Origin: CAZJYI01 sp964550025
Lineage (GTDB): Bacteria > Verrucomicrobiota > Kiritimatiellia > UBA8416 > CAYOBW01
Reading direction: 5' to 3'
NCBI GenBank assembly: GCA_964550025.1
Contig: CAZJYI010000047.1
Location: 9,914 to 73,913 of the forward strand
Length of the DNA: 64,000 bases
Part shown: piece after piece, positions 1 through 8,970 of the stretch
Layout: the number at the start of each line of letters is the position of its first letter
How positions within the stretch are numbered: position 1 is the first letter of the stretch
Notes under the pieces: generated by a model
The model's database searches: none
The model's input: only the letters and a program-made list of their open reading frames with translations
Told to the model about the DNA's origin: nothing
Made by a program: the position numbers and the translations under genes

Positions 1-333
1 CCTTACTGGGTCTCGGCATATCCCTATCGAGTGGACCTCAGCGACCACGACCAGACCGTCAGTATTCGCGTGAGAAACTTCCGAGATCGGCCCCAACGTC
101 ACAGAATCGAACTGAAGTTGCCCCCCGGCGTGACCGCGAAGCCGCAGGTTCTCGATGGCGTCCTGCCAGGCCGAAGCCGCGAGTCGTTTCCCGTGGAGCT
201 TGTGCTCGACCGCGATGCTTCGGTCACGGGTCTGCACATCGCAACGCTGGACATCACGCTGGACAACAAATGCTATGGCGAACTGTTCGATTTTCTGGTT
301 CGCTTGCCCGATCGCACAGCCGAAGGAGACTGA
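1..333 (+). CDS. C-terminal part of a secreted or metabolic protein with a NEW3/Ig-like beta-sandwich domain (5' truncated)
   Basis: The frame is open from the first base (PYWVSAYPYRVDLSD...) to a TGA at 331-333, so this is the end of a longer protein that starts outside the window. The visible 110 residues alternate short beta-strands (TVSIRVRNF, HRIELKLPPG, FPVELVLD, HIATLDITL), as in NPCBM-associated NEW3 or CARDB-type Ig domains that hang on the end of hydrolases. No catalytic residues are visible. It lies one base before a Tat-signal start codon (335), so the two formed a transcription unit. The domain assignment is inference from strand pattern; the parent enzyme cannot be named. Confidence 0.6.
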   Translation, partial: PYWVSAYPYRVDLSDHDQTVSIRVRNFRDRPQRHRIELKLPPGVTAKPQVLDGVLPGRSRESFPVELVLDRDASVTGLHIATLDITLDNKCYGELFDFLVRLPDRTAEGD

Positions 334-334
334 C

Positions 335-688
335 ATGAACCATACACGCCGAGAATTCCTCGGAGCCGCGGGCGCAACGGGGGCGAGCGTTGCCTTGCCC
401 CTTCATGTGGCCGGCGACGAATAGAAGTCGAAAAGACGTATAGTCACCCTCAGCTTCGATGACGGTTTCAAGAAGTCATCTATCAAGACGGCCGAATACC
501 ACATTGAGGCACTACTTCGTCGAGACAGAGGGTGGCTGATCTTCTGTGCCCACGGCTTGGATGACGAAGGATGGGGACCGATGAGAGCAAACTACCTGGA
601 CCTTTTGCTCGGCCGTCTGACCGCCATTGAGTCCGTGGATGTTCCACCTGCCGGCATGGGTCTGTCCAAGTACTCCGGAGAGGCGTAA
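335..688 (+). pseudogene. Decayed Tat-exported polysaccharide deacetylase
   Basis: The ATG at 335 begins a twin-arginine signal (TRREFLGAAGATGAS) that ends at an in-frame TAG at 422-424. The same frame then continues without another stop to TAA at 686-688 and encodes recognisable deacetylase pieces: IVTLSFDDGF is the N-terminal metal-binding strand of the NodB fold, and WLIFCAHGLDDEGWG resembles the later His-containing strand. Only about 25 residues separate the two, where intact enzymes have well over 100, so there is also a large internal deletion. A premature stop plus a missing core make function unlikely. The gene would have acted on N- or O-acetylated polysaccharides outside the membrane. 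Confidence 0.75.
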
Positions 689-897
689 CAAGGGTACAGC
701 GACGATGAACGGCGCGCCGCTTCGCTCTGCGCTCCTCCTCGCGTGCCATGGCTGACGCAAAGCGTGTCGCATGGAGCAATCCGCCGTATCAGAGGCTCGC
801 CCCAGAGAAGGAATCGGAGGTCGCTCATGGATTGCCCTTGATGAGCCATTCTGCATCAACTATGGTTGATCACGCAGTAAACCACGGTTCTTGAGTT

Positions 898-2394
898 ATG
901 AGTCACGTTCTTCTCACCTTCAGCGGCTTCCACGACCCATACACGCCGTCTGTCGTGAATGGTCGGCAGCAGGCTGGGCCAATTGTCTCCATGCTCGGCA
1001 GTCGGCCATTTGACACTCTCATCCTCTTCAATACGCCAGGCGCGGCCAAGCACACGGGTGCCACTGCGGAAGCTGTCGCATCCGCCTTTCCTGAACTGTC
1101 GACCGAGATCAAAGACTTGCCGGACCTGCTGGACCCCACGGATCATGTCCTGATTCTGAGACACCTTCGAGAGCATGCTCGCGACATTCTGGCCGCCTAT
1201 CCCGAAGCGACATTCTATGTCTCGATAGCATCGGGAACACCGTCCATGCATGCCTGCTGGCTTCTTCTCGTTGCCGACGGAACGCTACCGGCCCGGATTC
1301 TGTATGGCCACCCAGCGCGGGATGCCGAAGAGACATACCGTGTCACGGAAGTCGACCTCACCGCCAACGAGTTCCCCCACATCACGCCAAAGGACTATCC
1401 TCTGCCGGACGCATCAGAATACGTTCCCGACCTCACCAGTGTCTGCGAGGATCTTCGAATTGTCGGCGTCGACAGAGGGTTCGTGGATGCCCTCGATCGT
1501 GCAGCGCGACTGGCGGAATACGATTGTCATGTGCTCGTTGTCGGCGAGACGGGCACCGGTAAGGAACACGTTGCCCGCCTGATTCACCGGATGTCCGGCC
1601 GCCGACCAGACAGATTCATTGCCGTCAACTGTGCTGCTATGCCAAAGGAATTGGCCGAGAGCATCCTCTTCGGCCACGAGAAGGGCGCATTCACAGGCGC
1701 TACGCAAGCCCAGGAGGGCGAGTTCTCAAGAGCGGATGGCGGTACTCTCTTTCTCGATGAAGTGGGCGACATGAGTACCGAGATTCAGGCGAAACTCCTT
1801 CGTGTGCTCCAAGACAAGCTCGTCAAACCAATTGGCGGCAAGGAGAGAGCTGTCGACGTTCGTGTCGTTGCTGCCACGAACCTTGATCTTGGCCGTGCCA
1901 TACGTGATGGTCAGTTCAGGGCAGACTTGGCGCAGAGGTTCATTGATACGATCGAGCTCCCCCCGTTGCGTCGGCGGCGAAGTGACATCGTGAAACTGGC
2001 CACGTTTGCTCTCGCCAGGTGGAATCGCGAGTATGGCGCATCACGCAAGATTGCCCGTGATGCGCTTGAGGCACTCCAGACATACGCATGGCCCGGCAAT
2101 GTGCGGGAGCTCATATCGGCTGTCGAACGGGCAGCGATGATGGCAAAGAGGAACATCATCCATGCCGCCGATCTGCGGCTCGGAGATACCGCTTGGCTCG
2201 CCGTGGCTGGTGAGATCGGTATCCCCGAGCCACACGAGGGCTTCTCCGTGAAGGACTATCTCGATGGTCTTCGCGCGAAGCTGTTCCGACGCGCGATCGA
2301 GGCCGCCAGCGGCAACTACGCGCAGGCGGCGAGACTGCTCGCCGTAAGCCCACAGGCTGTCCACAAGTTCGCGAAACAAGTGAACGAGAGTTGA
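898..2394 (+). CDS. RtcR-like sigma-54-dependent transcriptional activator with N-terminal CARF domain
   Basis: Bacterial enhancer-binding protein of 498 residues. Residues 1-170 look like the CARF (Rossmann-type) sensor of RtcR: first strand SHVLLTFSGFHDP, then FYVSIASGTPSMHACW near residue 105 followed by LLVADGTLPARI, matching the layout of RtcR (xHITTGTxxxxICWFLLAEARYLPAR). Residues about 195-425 are the AAA+ domain: Walker A GETGTGKE (~216), sigma-54 contact loop GAFTGA (~262), Walker B GGTLFLDEV (~280), arginine region LPPLRRRRSDI. The last 45 residues are a Fis-type helix-turn-helix (SGNYAQAARLLAVSPQAVHKF). RtcR normally controls the rtcBA RNA-repair genes, which are absent here; instead a -24/-12 match and a type I restriction operon follow directly. 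CARF ligands are nucleotides or RNA ends, so the inferred signal is RNA damage or a cyclic oligonucleotide. Confidence 0.9.
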   Translation: MSHVLLTFSGFHDPYTPSVVNGRQQAGPIVSMLGSRPFDTLILFNTPGAAKHTGATAEAVASAFPELSTEIKDLPDLLDPTDHVLILRHLREHARDILAAYPEATFYVSIASGTPSMHACWLLLVADGTLPARILYGHPARDAEETYRVTEVDLTANEFPHITPKDYPLPDASEYVPDLTSVCEDLRIVGVDRGFVDALDRAARLAEYDCHVLVVGETGTGKEHVARLIHRMSGRRPDRFIAVNCAAMPKELAESILFGHEKGAFTGATQAQEGEFSRADGGTLFLDEVGDMSTEIQAKLLRVLQDKLVKPIGGKERAVDVRVVAATNLDLGRAIRDGQFRADLAQRFIDTIELPPLRRRRSDIVKLATFALARWNREYGASRKIARDALEALQTYAWPGNVRELISAVERAAMMAKRNIIHAADLRLGDTAWLAVAGEIGIPEPHEGFSVKDYLDGLRAKLFRRAIEAASGNYAQAARLLAVSPQAVHKFAKQVNES

Positions 2395-2400
2395 GAGGCG

Positions 2401-2470
2401 TCAACCGTGATTGATGTCGTCCGCGATGATCGTGGCAGCGGACATGAGCGCAAGTGTTGGAGTGACAACA
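2401..2470. promoter_or_regulatory. Candidate upstream activator sites for the sigma-54 promoter
   Basis: Two small inverted repeats with 6-nt spacers lie about 80 and 25 bp upstream of the -24 element: TCAA-N6-TTGA at 2401-2414 and TGTTG-N6-CAACA at 2455-2470. An imperfect palindrome (ATGTCGTCCGC / GCGGACAT) lies between them at 2414-2445. Enhancer sites for activators of this class usually lie in this distance range. The sites differ from each other, so the assignment is tentative. Confidence 0.35.
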
Positions 2471-2492
2471 TATTAGAGATGGATAGCCGGCC

Positions 2493-2508
2493 TGGCATGC
2501 CTCGTGCA
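2493..2508 (+). promoter_or_regulatory. Sigma-54 (-24/-12) promoter of the hsdRM-fic-hsdS operon
   Basis: TGGCATGCCTCGTGCA carries the invariant GG and GC with exactly ten bases between them, and matches most other positions of the sigma-54 consensus (TGGCAC-N5-TTGCA). Transcription would start near 2519-2522. It lies between a sigma-54 activator gene and the first restriction gene, which supports its use. Its -12 box overlaps the GTG at 2504, so that GTG cannot be the hsdR start on this transcript. Confidence 0.75.
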
Positions 2509-2551
2509 ACATGACGGGGCCATGATTTGCCGAAACATGGCCGGTGCTGTA

Positions 2552-5500
2552 ATGAAATCGACGAACTTCGAGTTTCTACGCCCGCATTATCCCGAGCTTG
2601 CCGACCTCGGCGGCTTTGCCGAGCTGTACGCGCACACCGATCCGTCGAGCTCACTGATCAAGCTTAGGCAGTTCGGTGAGAACCTCGTGGCAGATTTCTT
2701 CATGCACCACCGTTTGCCCCGCCTGCCGCGCGCCACCTTCATTGAGCTGCTCCGGACACTTGGGGACCAAGCTCTCGTTCCCGCCGTCATTCTCGACAAG
2801 TTTCATGCGCTCCGAATCCAGGGAAACCGGGCGGTACATGGCGTAGCAGATGCGGCGAAAACCCACCACGCAACGTGGATTCTTCAGGAAGCACTCGACC
2901 TGGCCAAATGGGTTGCCCTGACACTGCATGGTGACGCGGATGCAGCGGCACGAGAGTTCGTGCCACCCCCACTGCCAGAGTCGAAGGGGACCATCAAACG
3001 GGAGAAGAAGGCTGCCCTCCAGAAACTGGCGGCCCAGGAACTCCAGATGCAGCAGCTCCTGCGGGAGCTGGAAGAGACCAGGCTGGCCGCGGAAACGGCA
3101 GAGAAGACGCTCGAAGAGCAGAAACAGATTCTAGCTAAAGCCAACCGTTCGGCGTCCGTGCTGCAGTTCGATGAAGCGGCGACGCGTCAACTCCTGATCG
3201 ACCAGATGCTCGTCCAGGCCGGGTGGAATGTCGGCCCGGGCCTCGAAAGCACTAACGAGGTCGGTAAGGAAGTCGAAGTGCCCTGTCCCCACAACGCAAC
3301 GGGTGTCGGCAAAGCGGACTATGTGCTGTGGAACGACGACGGCAGGCCGCTGGCGGTAATCGAAGCCAAGCGGACATCCAAGGATGCCGCTGACGGACGT
3401 GCACAAGCCAAACTGTACGCGGATGGGCTCGAAGCGCAGTACGACCAACGTCCCGTCATCTTCTACACAAACGGCTACGACATCTTCATCTGGGATGACG
3501 CCAAAGCGCACATTCCGCGCCGCATCTATGGCTACTACAGTAAGGACAGCCTCCAGTACTGCCTGTGGCAGACCTCAGAGCGCCAACCACTGACGAAGCT
3601 TGGTCCCCAGCGGTCGATCATCAATCGCCAGTACCAGATCGAGGCAGTCAAGCGCGTCTGCGAGCGGTTTCATGACGGACGCCGCAAGGCCCTGGTTGTT
3701 CACGCCACCGGCACCGGCAAAACACGCGTTGCCGTTGCGCTTTCCGAGCTCATGATTCGAGCACGCTGGGCCAAGCGAATCCTGTTCCTGTGCGACCGCC
3801 GGGAATTGCGCAGGCAAGCCAACAACGCATTTGCAGCAGAGTGGGCTGAGGGTATCAATGTTGAACCGCGCGTATATGTCACAGCGTCGACAGCCGACGA
3901 TCGACAGCAATCGATCTACCCGGCCACGTACCCCGCGATGTCGAAATGCTACCAGCGTTTCGACGTGGGCTTCTTCGATCTTGTGATCGCCGATGAATCC
4001 CACCGCAGCATCTACAACCGCTATCGGGAGCTCTTCCTCTACTTCGACGCCTGTCAGGTTGGCCTGACTGCCACGCCGAGGAACGTCATCACCCATGACA
4101 CCTACCGAATGTTCGAGTGCGAGGACAACGACCCGACCGCCCACTTCTCGTACCGGGACGCCATTGACCACGTGCCACCGTACCTGACCCACTTCCGAGT
4201 CACGAGTCACAGTACGAAGTTCCTGCGAGAAGGCATCCGTTACGCGGACATGTCCCCGGAGCAACGCCGGGAGCTGGAGCAACAGGTAGAGGACGCAGAG
4301 AGTGTCGATTTCAAGCGGGACGCCGTCGACAAGAGCGTGTTCAACAGGGACACCGACAGGCGCATCATCCGCAACCTGATGGAGAACGGGACCCGCAACG
4401 CTTCAGGGCAGAATATCGGCAAGACAATCGTCTTCGCCCGCAATCATCGGCATGCCGTTCAGCTCTGCTCGCTCTTCGAGGAAATGTACCCTCAGTTCAT
4501 GAAGCCCAGACAGGAGTTCTGCGCTGTCATCGACAACTATGTCAGCACGGCAGAGCAGCTTATCGATGACTTCAAAGGCGAAGGCAACAACGACAACCTG
4601 ACTGTCGCCATATCCGTCGACATGTTGGATACGGGTATCGACATTCCCGAGGTCGTTAACCTGGTCTTTGCCAAACCCGTGAAGTCGTACGTCAAGTTCT
4701 GGCAGATGATCGGTCGCGGTACGCGCCTGTGTCCGAATCTGTTCGGTGTGGGCCGCCGCAAAGAGGCCTTCACGATCTTCGATCACTGGGGGAACTTCGA
4801 GTACTTCGGCGAGAATCCACCCGAGGAACAGTCACAGGTCCGGAAATCCCTGCTTCAGCAGCTTTTCGAGACACGGCTGGTTCTTGCCGAGGAAGCCGTG
4901 GCGCGTCAGCATATCGAGACTTTCAAGATGGCCGTTGAGCTAGTCACCAAAGACGTGCGATCGCTCCCTGACGACACAATCGGTGTCCGGGAGAAATGGA
5001 AACAGGTCAAGATTGCCCAGCAGGAGGGAGCCATCGAGGCTTTCGAAGCAACCACTATCTGCCTGCTTCGGAACGATATCGCACCGCTGATGCAGTGGCG
5101 CGCGTTGAGCGGACGTGAAGACGCCTACCGCTTCGATCTTCTTGCCGCTCGGCTCCAACTCGAACTGCTCAGAGGTTCCGCGGATTGCGATGACCTACGG
5201 GATGAGATGCAGCAACAGGTCGCCCAACTCCCCATCAACCTTGCCCAGGTACAGGCGAAACAGAAGTGGATCAAGCGTGTAGGATCGCCCCATTTTTGGC
5301 AGGAGATCTACGCCTCAGCAGGCATGGCCTCGGCGAACGCGGACAATCCGCCCGCTACCCGTGAGATGCTCGAATACCCAACACAAAAGTCTCAGCTCCT
5401 GAAGGCGGCCGAAAGCAGCATGGAATACGGTGCCGATGGCGAGAAGCCCGACTCTACCGGAATCCAACAGATCGACGAGATCCGCCGGGAGTTGCGCGGG

Positions 5501-6103
5501 ATCATGCACTGCCGAAACAAGCTGCCGCCACCTGTTGTTCCCCCGCTGGAGATTGACGTTACCGATTCCGACGAGGATGCCCATCGTCAGACCGTGAAAC
5601 TGGATGGGCTGGAGCTTGCCGCCTACCGCCAGCGCGTGGAACACGCCCTCCGGAAACTGATGGGTCAATCCGTGCCATTGCAGAAGATCCGTGCGGGACT
5701 GCCCGTCGGCGCTGACGAACTCCGCGAATTGGCGGAACAGGTGGTCTTCGAAGATCCCGATCTCAATGTCGATGACCTGCTGGTTCACTTCCCCAACAAG
5801 GCCAACCGGCTGGATCTCGCCATCCGACAGGTTGTCGGCCTCGATGCCGATGCTGTCAACCGTCATTTCACCACCTTTGTTCAGAAATACCCTGGTCTGT
5901 CCTCTTTCCAGATGCGTTTCCTGGCGCTCGTGCAGCAGCACATCGTGAACTACGGCAAGCTGGGGATCGGCGAGCTGTACGAGGAGCCCTTCGTGCAGCT
6001 ACACATTGAAGGCGTCGATGGCGTATTCACAGAGGACGAACAGGTGAACGACCTGCTTGATCTGATTGCCGAAATCAACCAACTCGCCCCAAGCGAATCA
6101 TGA
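2552..6103 (+). CDS. hsdR: Type I restriction endonuclease subunit R (HsdR) with N-terminal HEPN-like DUF4145 domain
   Basis: 1183 residues. Motor and nuclease subunit of a type I restriction complex: it cleaves unmodified DNA after ATP-driven translocation. Residues ~20-125 are DUF4145-like, containing the HEPN-type RIQGNRAVH (R-x-x-x-N-x-x-x-H). A coiled coil (~150-215) links this to the PD-(D/E)xK nuclease with KADYVLW (~254) and EAKR (~268). The SF2 helicase has Walker A ATGTGKT (~384), DESHR (~480) and motif VI QMIGRGTRL (~717); the last ~130 residues match the EcoEI R C-terminal domain. The reading frame stays open to GTG at 2504, but that lies inside the promoter; ATG 2552 (MKSTNFEFLRPHYPEL) is preferred and ATG 2537 is possible. 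All key catalytic residues are present. Confidence 0.95.
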   Translation: MKSTNFEFLRPHYPELADLGGFAELYAHTDPSSSLIKLRQFGENLVADFFMHHRLPRLPRATFIELLRTLGDQALVPAVILDKFHALRIQGNRAVHGVADAAKTHHATWILQEALDLAKWVALTLHGDADAAAREFVPPPLPESKGTIKREKKAALQKLAAQELQMQQLLRELEETRLAAETAEKTLEEQKQILAKANRSASVLQFDEAATRQLLIDQMLVQAGWNVGPGLESTNEVGKEVEVPCPHNATGVGKADYVLWNDDGRPLAVIEAKRTSKDAADGRAQAKLYADGLEAQYDQRPVIFYTNGYDIFIWDDAKAHIPRRIYGYYSKDSLQYCLWQTSERQPLTKLGPQRSIINRQYQIEAVKRVCERFHDGRRKALVVHATGTGKTRVAVALSELMIRARWAKRILFLCDRRELRRQANNAFAAEWAEGINVEPRVYVTASTADDRQQSIYPATYPAMSKCYQRFDVGFFDLVIADESHRSIYNRYRELFLYFDACQVGLTATPRNVITHDTYRMFECEDNDPTAHFSYRDAIDHVPPYLTHFRVTSHSTKFLREGIRYADMSPEQRRELEQQVEDAESVDFKRDAVDKSVFNRDTDRRIIRNLMENGTRNASGQNIGKTIVFARNHRHAVQLCSLFEEMYPQFMKPRQEFCAVIDNYVSTAEQLIDDFKGEGNNDNLTVAISVDMLDTGIDIPEVVNLVFAKPVKSYVKFWQMIGRGTRLCPNLFGVGRRKEAFTIFDHWGNFEYFGENPPEEQSQVRKSLLQQLFETRLVLAEEAVARQHIETFKMAVELVTKDVRSLPDDTIGVREKWKQVKIAQQEGAIEAFEATTICLLRNDIAPLMQWRALSGREDAYRFDLLAARLQLELLRGSADCDDLRDEMQQQVAQLPINLAQVQAKQKWIKRVGSPHFWQEIYASAGMASANADNPPATREMLEYPTQKSQLLKAAESSMEYGADGEKPDSTGIQQIDEIRRELRGIMHCRNKLPPPVVPPLEIDVTDSDEDAHRQTVKLDGLELAAYRQRVEHALRKLMGQSVPLQKIRAGLPVGADELRELAEQVVFEDPDLNVDDLLVHFPNKANRLDLAIRQVVGLDADAVNRHFTTFVQKYPGLSSFQMRFLALVQQHIVNYGKLGIGELYEEPFVQLHIEGVDGVFTEDEQVNDLLDLIAEINQLAPSES

Positions 6104-6110
6104 GAGAGGG

Positions 6111-7700
6111 ATGCTCACACAGATGATAACAGGAGCACTCAAAAACAAGGTGGAGCGCCTGTGGTTGGAGTTCCACTCCGGGGGAATCACCAATCCGCTG
6201 ACCGTGATTGAGCAGATCAGCTTCTTGGTCTTCGCCCGTATGCTTGACATGCGCGAGATGGCCGCCGAGAAGCGCGCCAGCCGCACAAGGAGGCCGATGG
6301 CGAAGCGGATCTTCCCCGAGAACCGCCAGTACCTGCGCTGGTCGCACCTGATCAACCTGGGTGCCGATGAGCAGCTCCGCGTGGTCCTGGGCAACCGCAT
6401 CGACACCGATCCCGATGATTGGAAAGGGCTCTTTCAGTTCTTCCGCGAGGAGATCGTCAATGGCACCACACTTGGTCATTACCTGCGCGATGCCCAGTGC
6501 GTCATTCAGAAGCCGGCCCTTCTCAAAACAGCCATCAACGCCATCCATGAGTTGCCCCTGAGTGCAACCGACACCAAGGGCGACCTCTACGAGTACCTTC
6601 TCAGCAAGCTGACCACCGCTGGTGTGGCCGGACAGTTCCGCACCCCGCGCCATGTGATCCGGGCCATGGTGGAGATGCTGGACATCAGGCCCACCGAGAC
6701 CATCTGCGATCCCGCCTGCGGCACCGGCGGATTTCTCATCGAGACCATGGAGTACCTGAAGCGTACCCACACCTCCCCGAAACTGGTCGCCGACGAAGAG
6801 GATCCCGAGACCGGCGAGAAGATCCTCGACGACCACGGCAACCCCATCCCGGTCTACGCCGGCGACAAGCTTGCCGAGTATCGAGCCCACATCGAAAGCG
6901 ACATGTTCCACGGATTCGATTTCGACAGCACTATGCTGCGCGTTGCCGCGATGAACATGTTGCTGCACGGCATTGACAACCCCAGCATTGAGTACAAGGA
7001 CTCGCTTTCCGAGAAGTCCCAGGTTGTCCAGGAGTACGAGGGGACCTTCGATGCCGTCCTCGCCAATCCGCCCTTCAAAGGCAGCATCGACCACGAGAGC
7101 GTCTACAAAGGGCTGACCTCCGTCGCGAAAACCCGCAAAACCGAGTTGCTCTTTCTGGTGCTCATGGAACGCTTGCTCAAGATCGGTGGCCGCTGCGCCG
7201 TCATCGTGCCCGACGGCGTCCTTTTCGGCAGCAGCGCCGCGCACAAGGCCGTCCGCCGCATGCTGATCGAAGACAACCAGCTCGACGGCGTCGTCAGCCT
7301 GCCCTCCGGTGTCTTCAAACCCTATGCCGGTGTCTCGACGGCTGTGCTGCTCTTCACCAAGGGCGGCGAGACAAAGGACGTCTGGTTCTACAAGGTGGCG
7401 CACGATGGCTACAGCCTCGACGACAAACGCACCCCCGTGAAGGACGACGATCTGCCCGATCTCGTGAAGCAGTGGCGCAAGCGCAATCCCAGGAAGAAGA
7501 GCAAGCGCACTGACAAGCACTTCTGGGTCCCGAAAAAGGAGATTGTCGACAACACGTACGACCTCTCGTTCAGCCGCTACGCCGAGATCGTGTACGTGCC
7601 GGTGGAATACGATCCCCCGAAGACCATCCTCAAACGCCTGCGCGAACTGGAAGCCGAGATCGGCAGCGATCTCGACGAGCTGGAGGCGATGCTGGGATGA
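6111..7700 (+). CDS. hsdM: Type I restriction-modification DNA methyltransferase subunit (HsdM)
   Basis: 529 residues. N6-adenine methyltransferase that protects host sites and forms the specificity core with HsdS. The N-terminal HsdM helical domain (residues ~10-140, NPLTVIEQISFLVFARMLD) precedes the Rossmann methylase: SAM motif I DPACGTGGF near residue 200 and catalytic motif IV NPPF near 318. Start chosen at ATG 6111 because AGAGAGGG lies immediately upstream; ATG 6123 has better ribosome-site spacing and is an alternative. The longer frame from 6066 would overlap hsdR by 38 bases. The gene follows hsdR by 7 bp and overlaps fic by 4 bp (ATGA), so translation is coupled. Confidence 0.95.
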   Translation: MLTQMITGALKNKVERLWLEFHSGGITNPLTVIEQISFLVFARMLDMREMAAEKRASRTRRPMAKRIFPENRQYLRWSHLINLGADEQLRVVLGNRIDTDPDDWKGLFQFFREEIVNGTTLGHYLRDAQCVIQKPALLKTAINAIHELPLSATDTKGDLYEYLLSKLTTAGVAGQFRTPRHVIRAMVEMLDIRPTETICDPACGTGGFLIETMEYLKRTHTSPKLVADEEDPETGEKILDDHGNPIPVYAGDKLAEYRAHIESDMFHGFDFDSTMLRVAAMNMLLHGIDNPSIEYKDSLSEKSQVVQEYEGTFDAVLANPPFKGSIDHESVYKGLTSVAKTRKTELLFLVLMERLLKIGGRCAVIVPDGVLFGSSAAHKAVRRMLIEDNQLDGVVSLPSGVFKPYAGVSTAVLLFTKGGETKDVWFYKVAHDGYSLDDKRTPVKDDDLPDLVKQWRKRNPRKKSKRTDKHFWVPKKEIVDNTYDLSFSRYAEIVYVPVEYDPPKTILKRLRELEAEIGSDLDELEAMLG

Positions 7701-8737
7701 ACCCGCGTTTCACCATCACCAACGCCATCGCCGCGCACCTTACCACCATCGAGCGTGCCCGCGGGTTTCTCGATGCTGCCACGCTGGCCGATAGCTGGAT
7801 CACCCGCATGGCCAACCGCGCCCTTCTGCTCGAAGCGCATCACAGCACCCACATCGAGGGCACCCAGCTCACACTCGAGCAGGCCGAACGGCTGCTCAAC
7901 GGCGAAACCGTTCCCGAAGCCGACCCCGACGACGCCCGGGAGCTGCTCAACTACCGCGATGCCTTTGAGCTCGTCTCCGAGTATCTCGGCGCCGGCGGTC
8001 CTGTCACCGAGGGACTGATCCGTGAGATCCACTGCCGGCTCGTCGAAGGGGTACGCGGCGGCCGGGCACGCCCCGGTGAGTACCGCAACGTCCAGAACAT
8101 GGTGGTCAACTCCGCCACCGGCGAAACCGTCTACACTCCGCCGCCTCCCGGTGACGTACCCGCGCAGATGCACGAACTGGCCGCGTGGCTCAATGCGCCA
8201 ACCGACATCCATGCCGTGCTGATCAGCGGCATTGCCCAGTTCCAGCTCGTCCACATCCATCCCTTTGTCGACGGAAACGGACGCACCTCGCGTCTGCTCT
8301 CCACCCTCTGCCTCTATCGCAGCGGCTACGACTTCAAGCGCCTCTTCACCCTCAGCGAGTTCTACGACCGCGACCGCCCCGCTTTCTACGCCGCCATCCA
8401 GGGCGTGCGCGACAACAACATGGACCTCACCGGCTGGCTCGAGTACTTCGTCACCGGCCTCGCCACCCAGATGCAGGAAACCCAGGAACACGGCCGCCGC
8501 GTCATCAAAGCCGACCTCATCGCCCGCGAATACGGGCTGAATGAGCGACAACAGACCGCCCTCGTCCACCTGATGGAGCATGAGCGTCTGACCATCAAGG
8601 ACTTCGTCCAACTCTGCCCAAACGTGAGTTCGCGGACACTCCAGCGGGATATGGACAGGCTGGTGAAAGCCGACCTCGTGGTGGCATCAGGTCACGCCAG
8701 GCAATCTCATTACACTCTGAAGGGCAAGGCGTTATGA
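7697..8737 (+). CDS. fic: Fic family protein (AMPylase-type) inside the restriction operon
   Basis: 346 residues. Fic enzymes transfer AMP or other nucleotide parts to protein hydroxyls. The core motif HPFVDGNGR is complete near residue 187, and the N-terminal inhibitory helix motif STHIEGT (~49) is present, so this is a self-inhibited class II type that needs relief for activity. The C-terminal ~70 residues (NERQQTALVHLM...LQRDMDRLVKADLV) look like a winged helix, suggesting DNA binding or autoregulation. It overlaps hsdM by ATGA at 7697-7700 and precedes hsdS, so it is made with the restriction complex. Fic genes inside type I loci are seen elsewhere; their target there is not settled. Confidence 0.92.
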   Translation: MNPRFTITNAIAAHLTTIERARGFLDAATLADSWITRMANRALLLEAHHSTHIEGTQLTLEQAERLLNGETVPEADPDDARELLNYRDAFELVSEYLGAGGPVTEGLIREIHCRLVEGVRGGRARPGEYRNVQNMVVNSATGETVYTPPPPGDVPAQMHELAAWLNAPTDIHAVLISGIAQFQLVHIHPFVDGNGRTSRLLSTLCLYRSGYDFKRLFTLSEFYDRDRPAFYAAIQGVRDNNMDLTGWLEYFVTGLATQMQETQEHGRRVIKADLIAREYGLNERQQTALVHLMEHERLTIKDFVQLCPNVSSRTLQRDMDRLVKADLVVASGHARQSHYTLKGKAL

Positions 8738-8970
8738 AGTATCGCGACATATCCCGACATAGAATCGCGACATGCCGCGATGGCGTTCCTGTACCAGCTT
8801 GTGACAGCTTGCGCCACCAACTTGCGCCAGAATCACCACCATTCTGTCACAAGTTCATGCGCCCAACGCGTGCAAGGAAACACGAAGCACTACGTTCTCA
8901 ACAAGAAGATACGCCAATCATGCGACGAACCTGCTACGTTTTCTGTCACTCCGCTGGAAGGGAATGCTGA
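8734..8970 (+). other. Structured fic-hsdS junction with CGACAT repeats and a possible 78-residue reading frame
   Basis: 234 bases separate fic from the hsdS start. They begin with three copies of a 10-mer: ATCGCGACAT (8741-8750), ATCCCGACAT (8751-8760) and ATCGCGACAT (8764-8773), the last forming a palindrome with CCGCGAT (8775-8781). Then come CTTGTGACAG (8798-8807) with its perfect complement CTGTCACAAG (8844-8853), and a direct repeat CTTGCGCCA (8808-8816, 8821-8829). A reading frame starts at ATG 8734, overlapping the fic stop as ATGA, and ends one base before the hsdS ATG. The 78-residue product is Cys/Arg/His-rich and resembles nothing I know. It may be coupled translation, a relic, or an operator region; I cannot decide. 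Confidence 0.4.

Noticed and set aside
6075..7520. 481-codon minus-strand frame opposite hsdM
   Set aside because: Shadow of a GC-rich gene; composition is Val/Gly/Asp/His-rich and no motif is seen, while the plus strand has full HsdM motifs.
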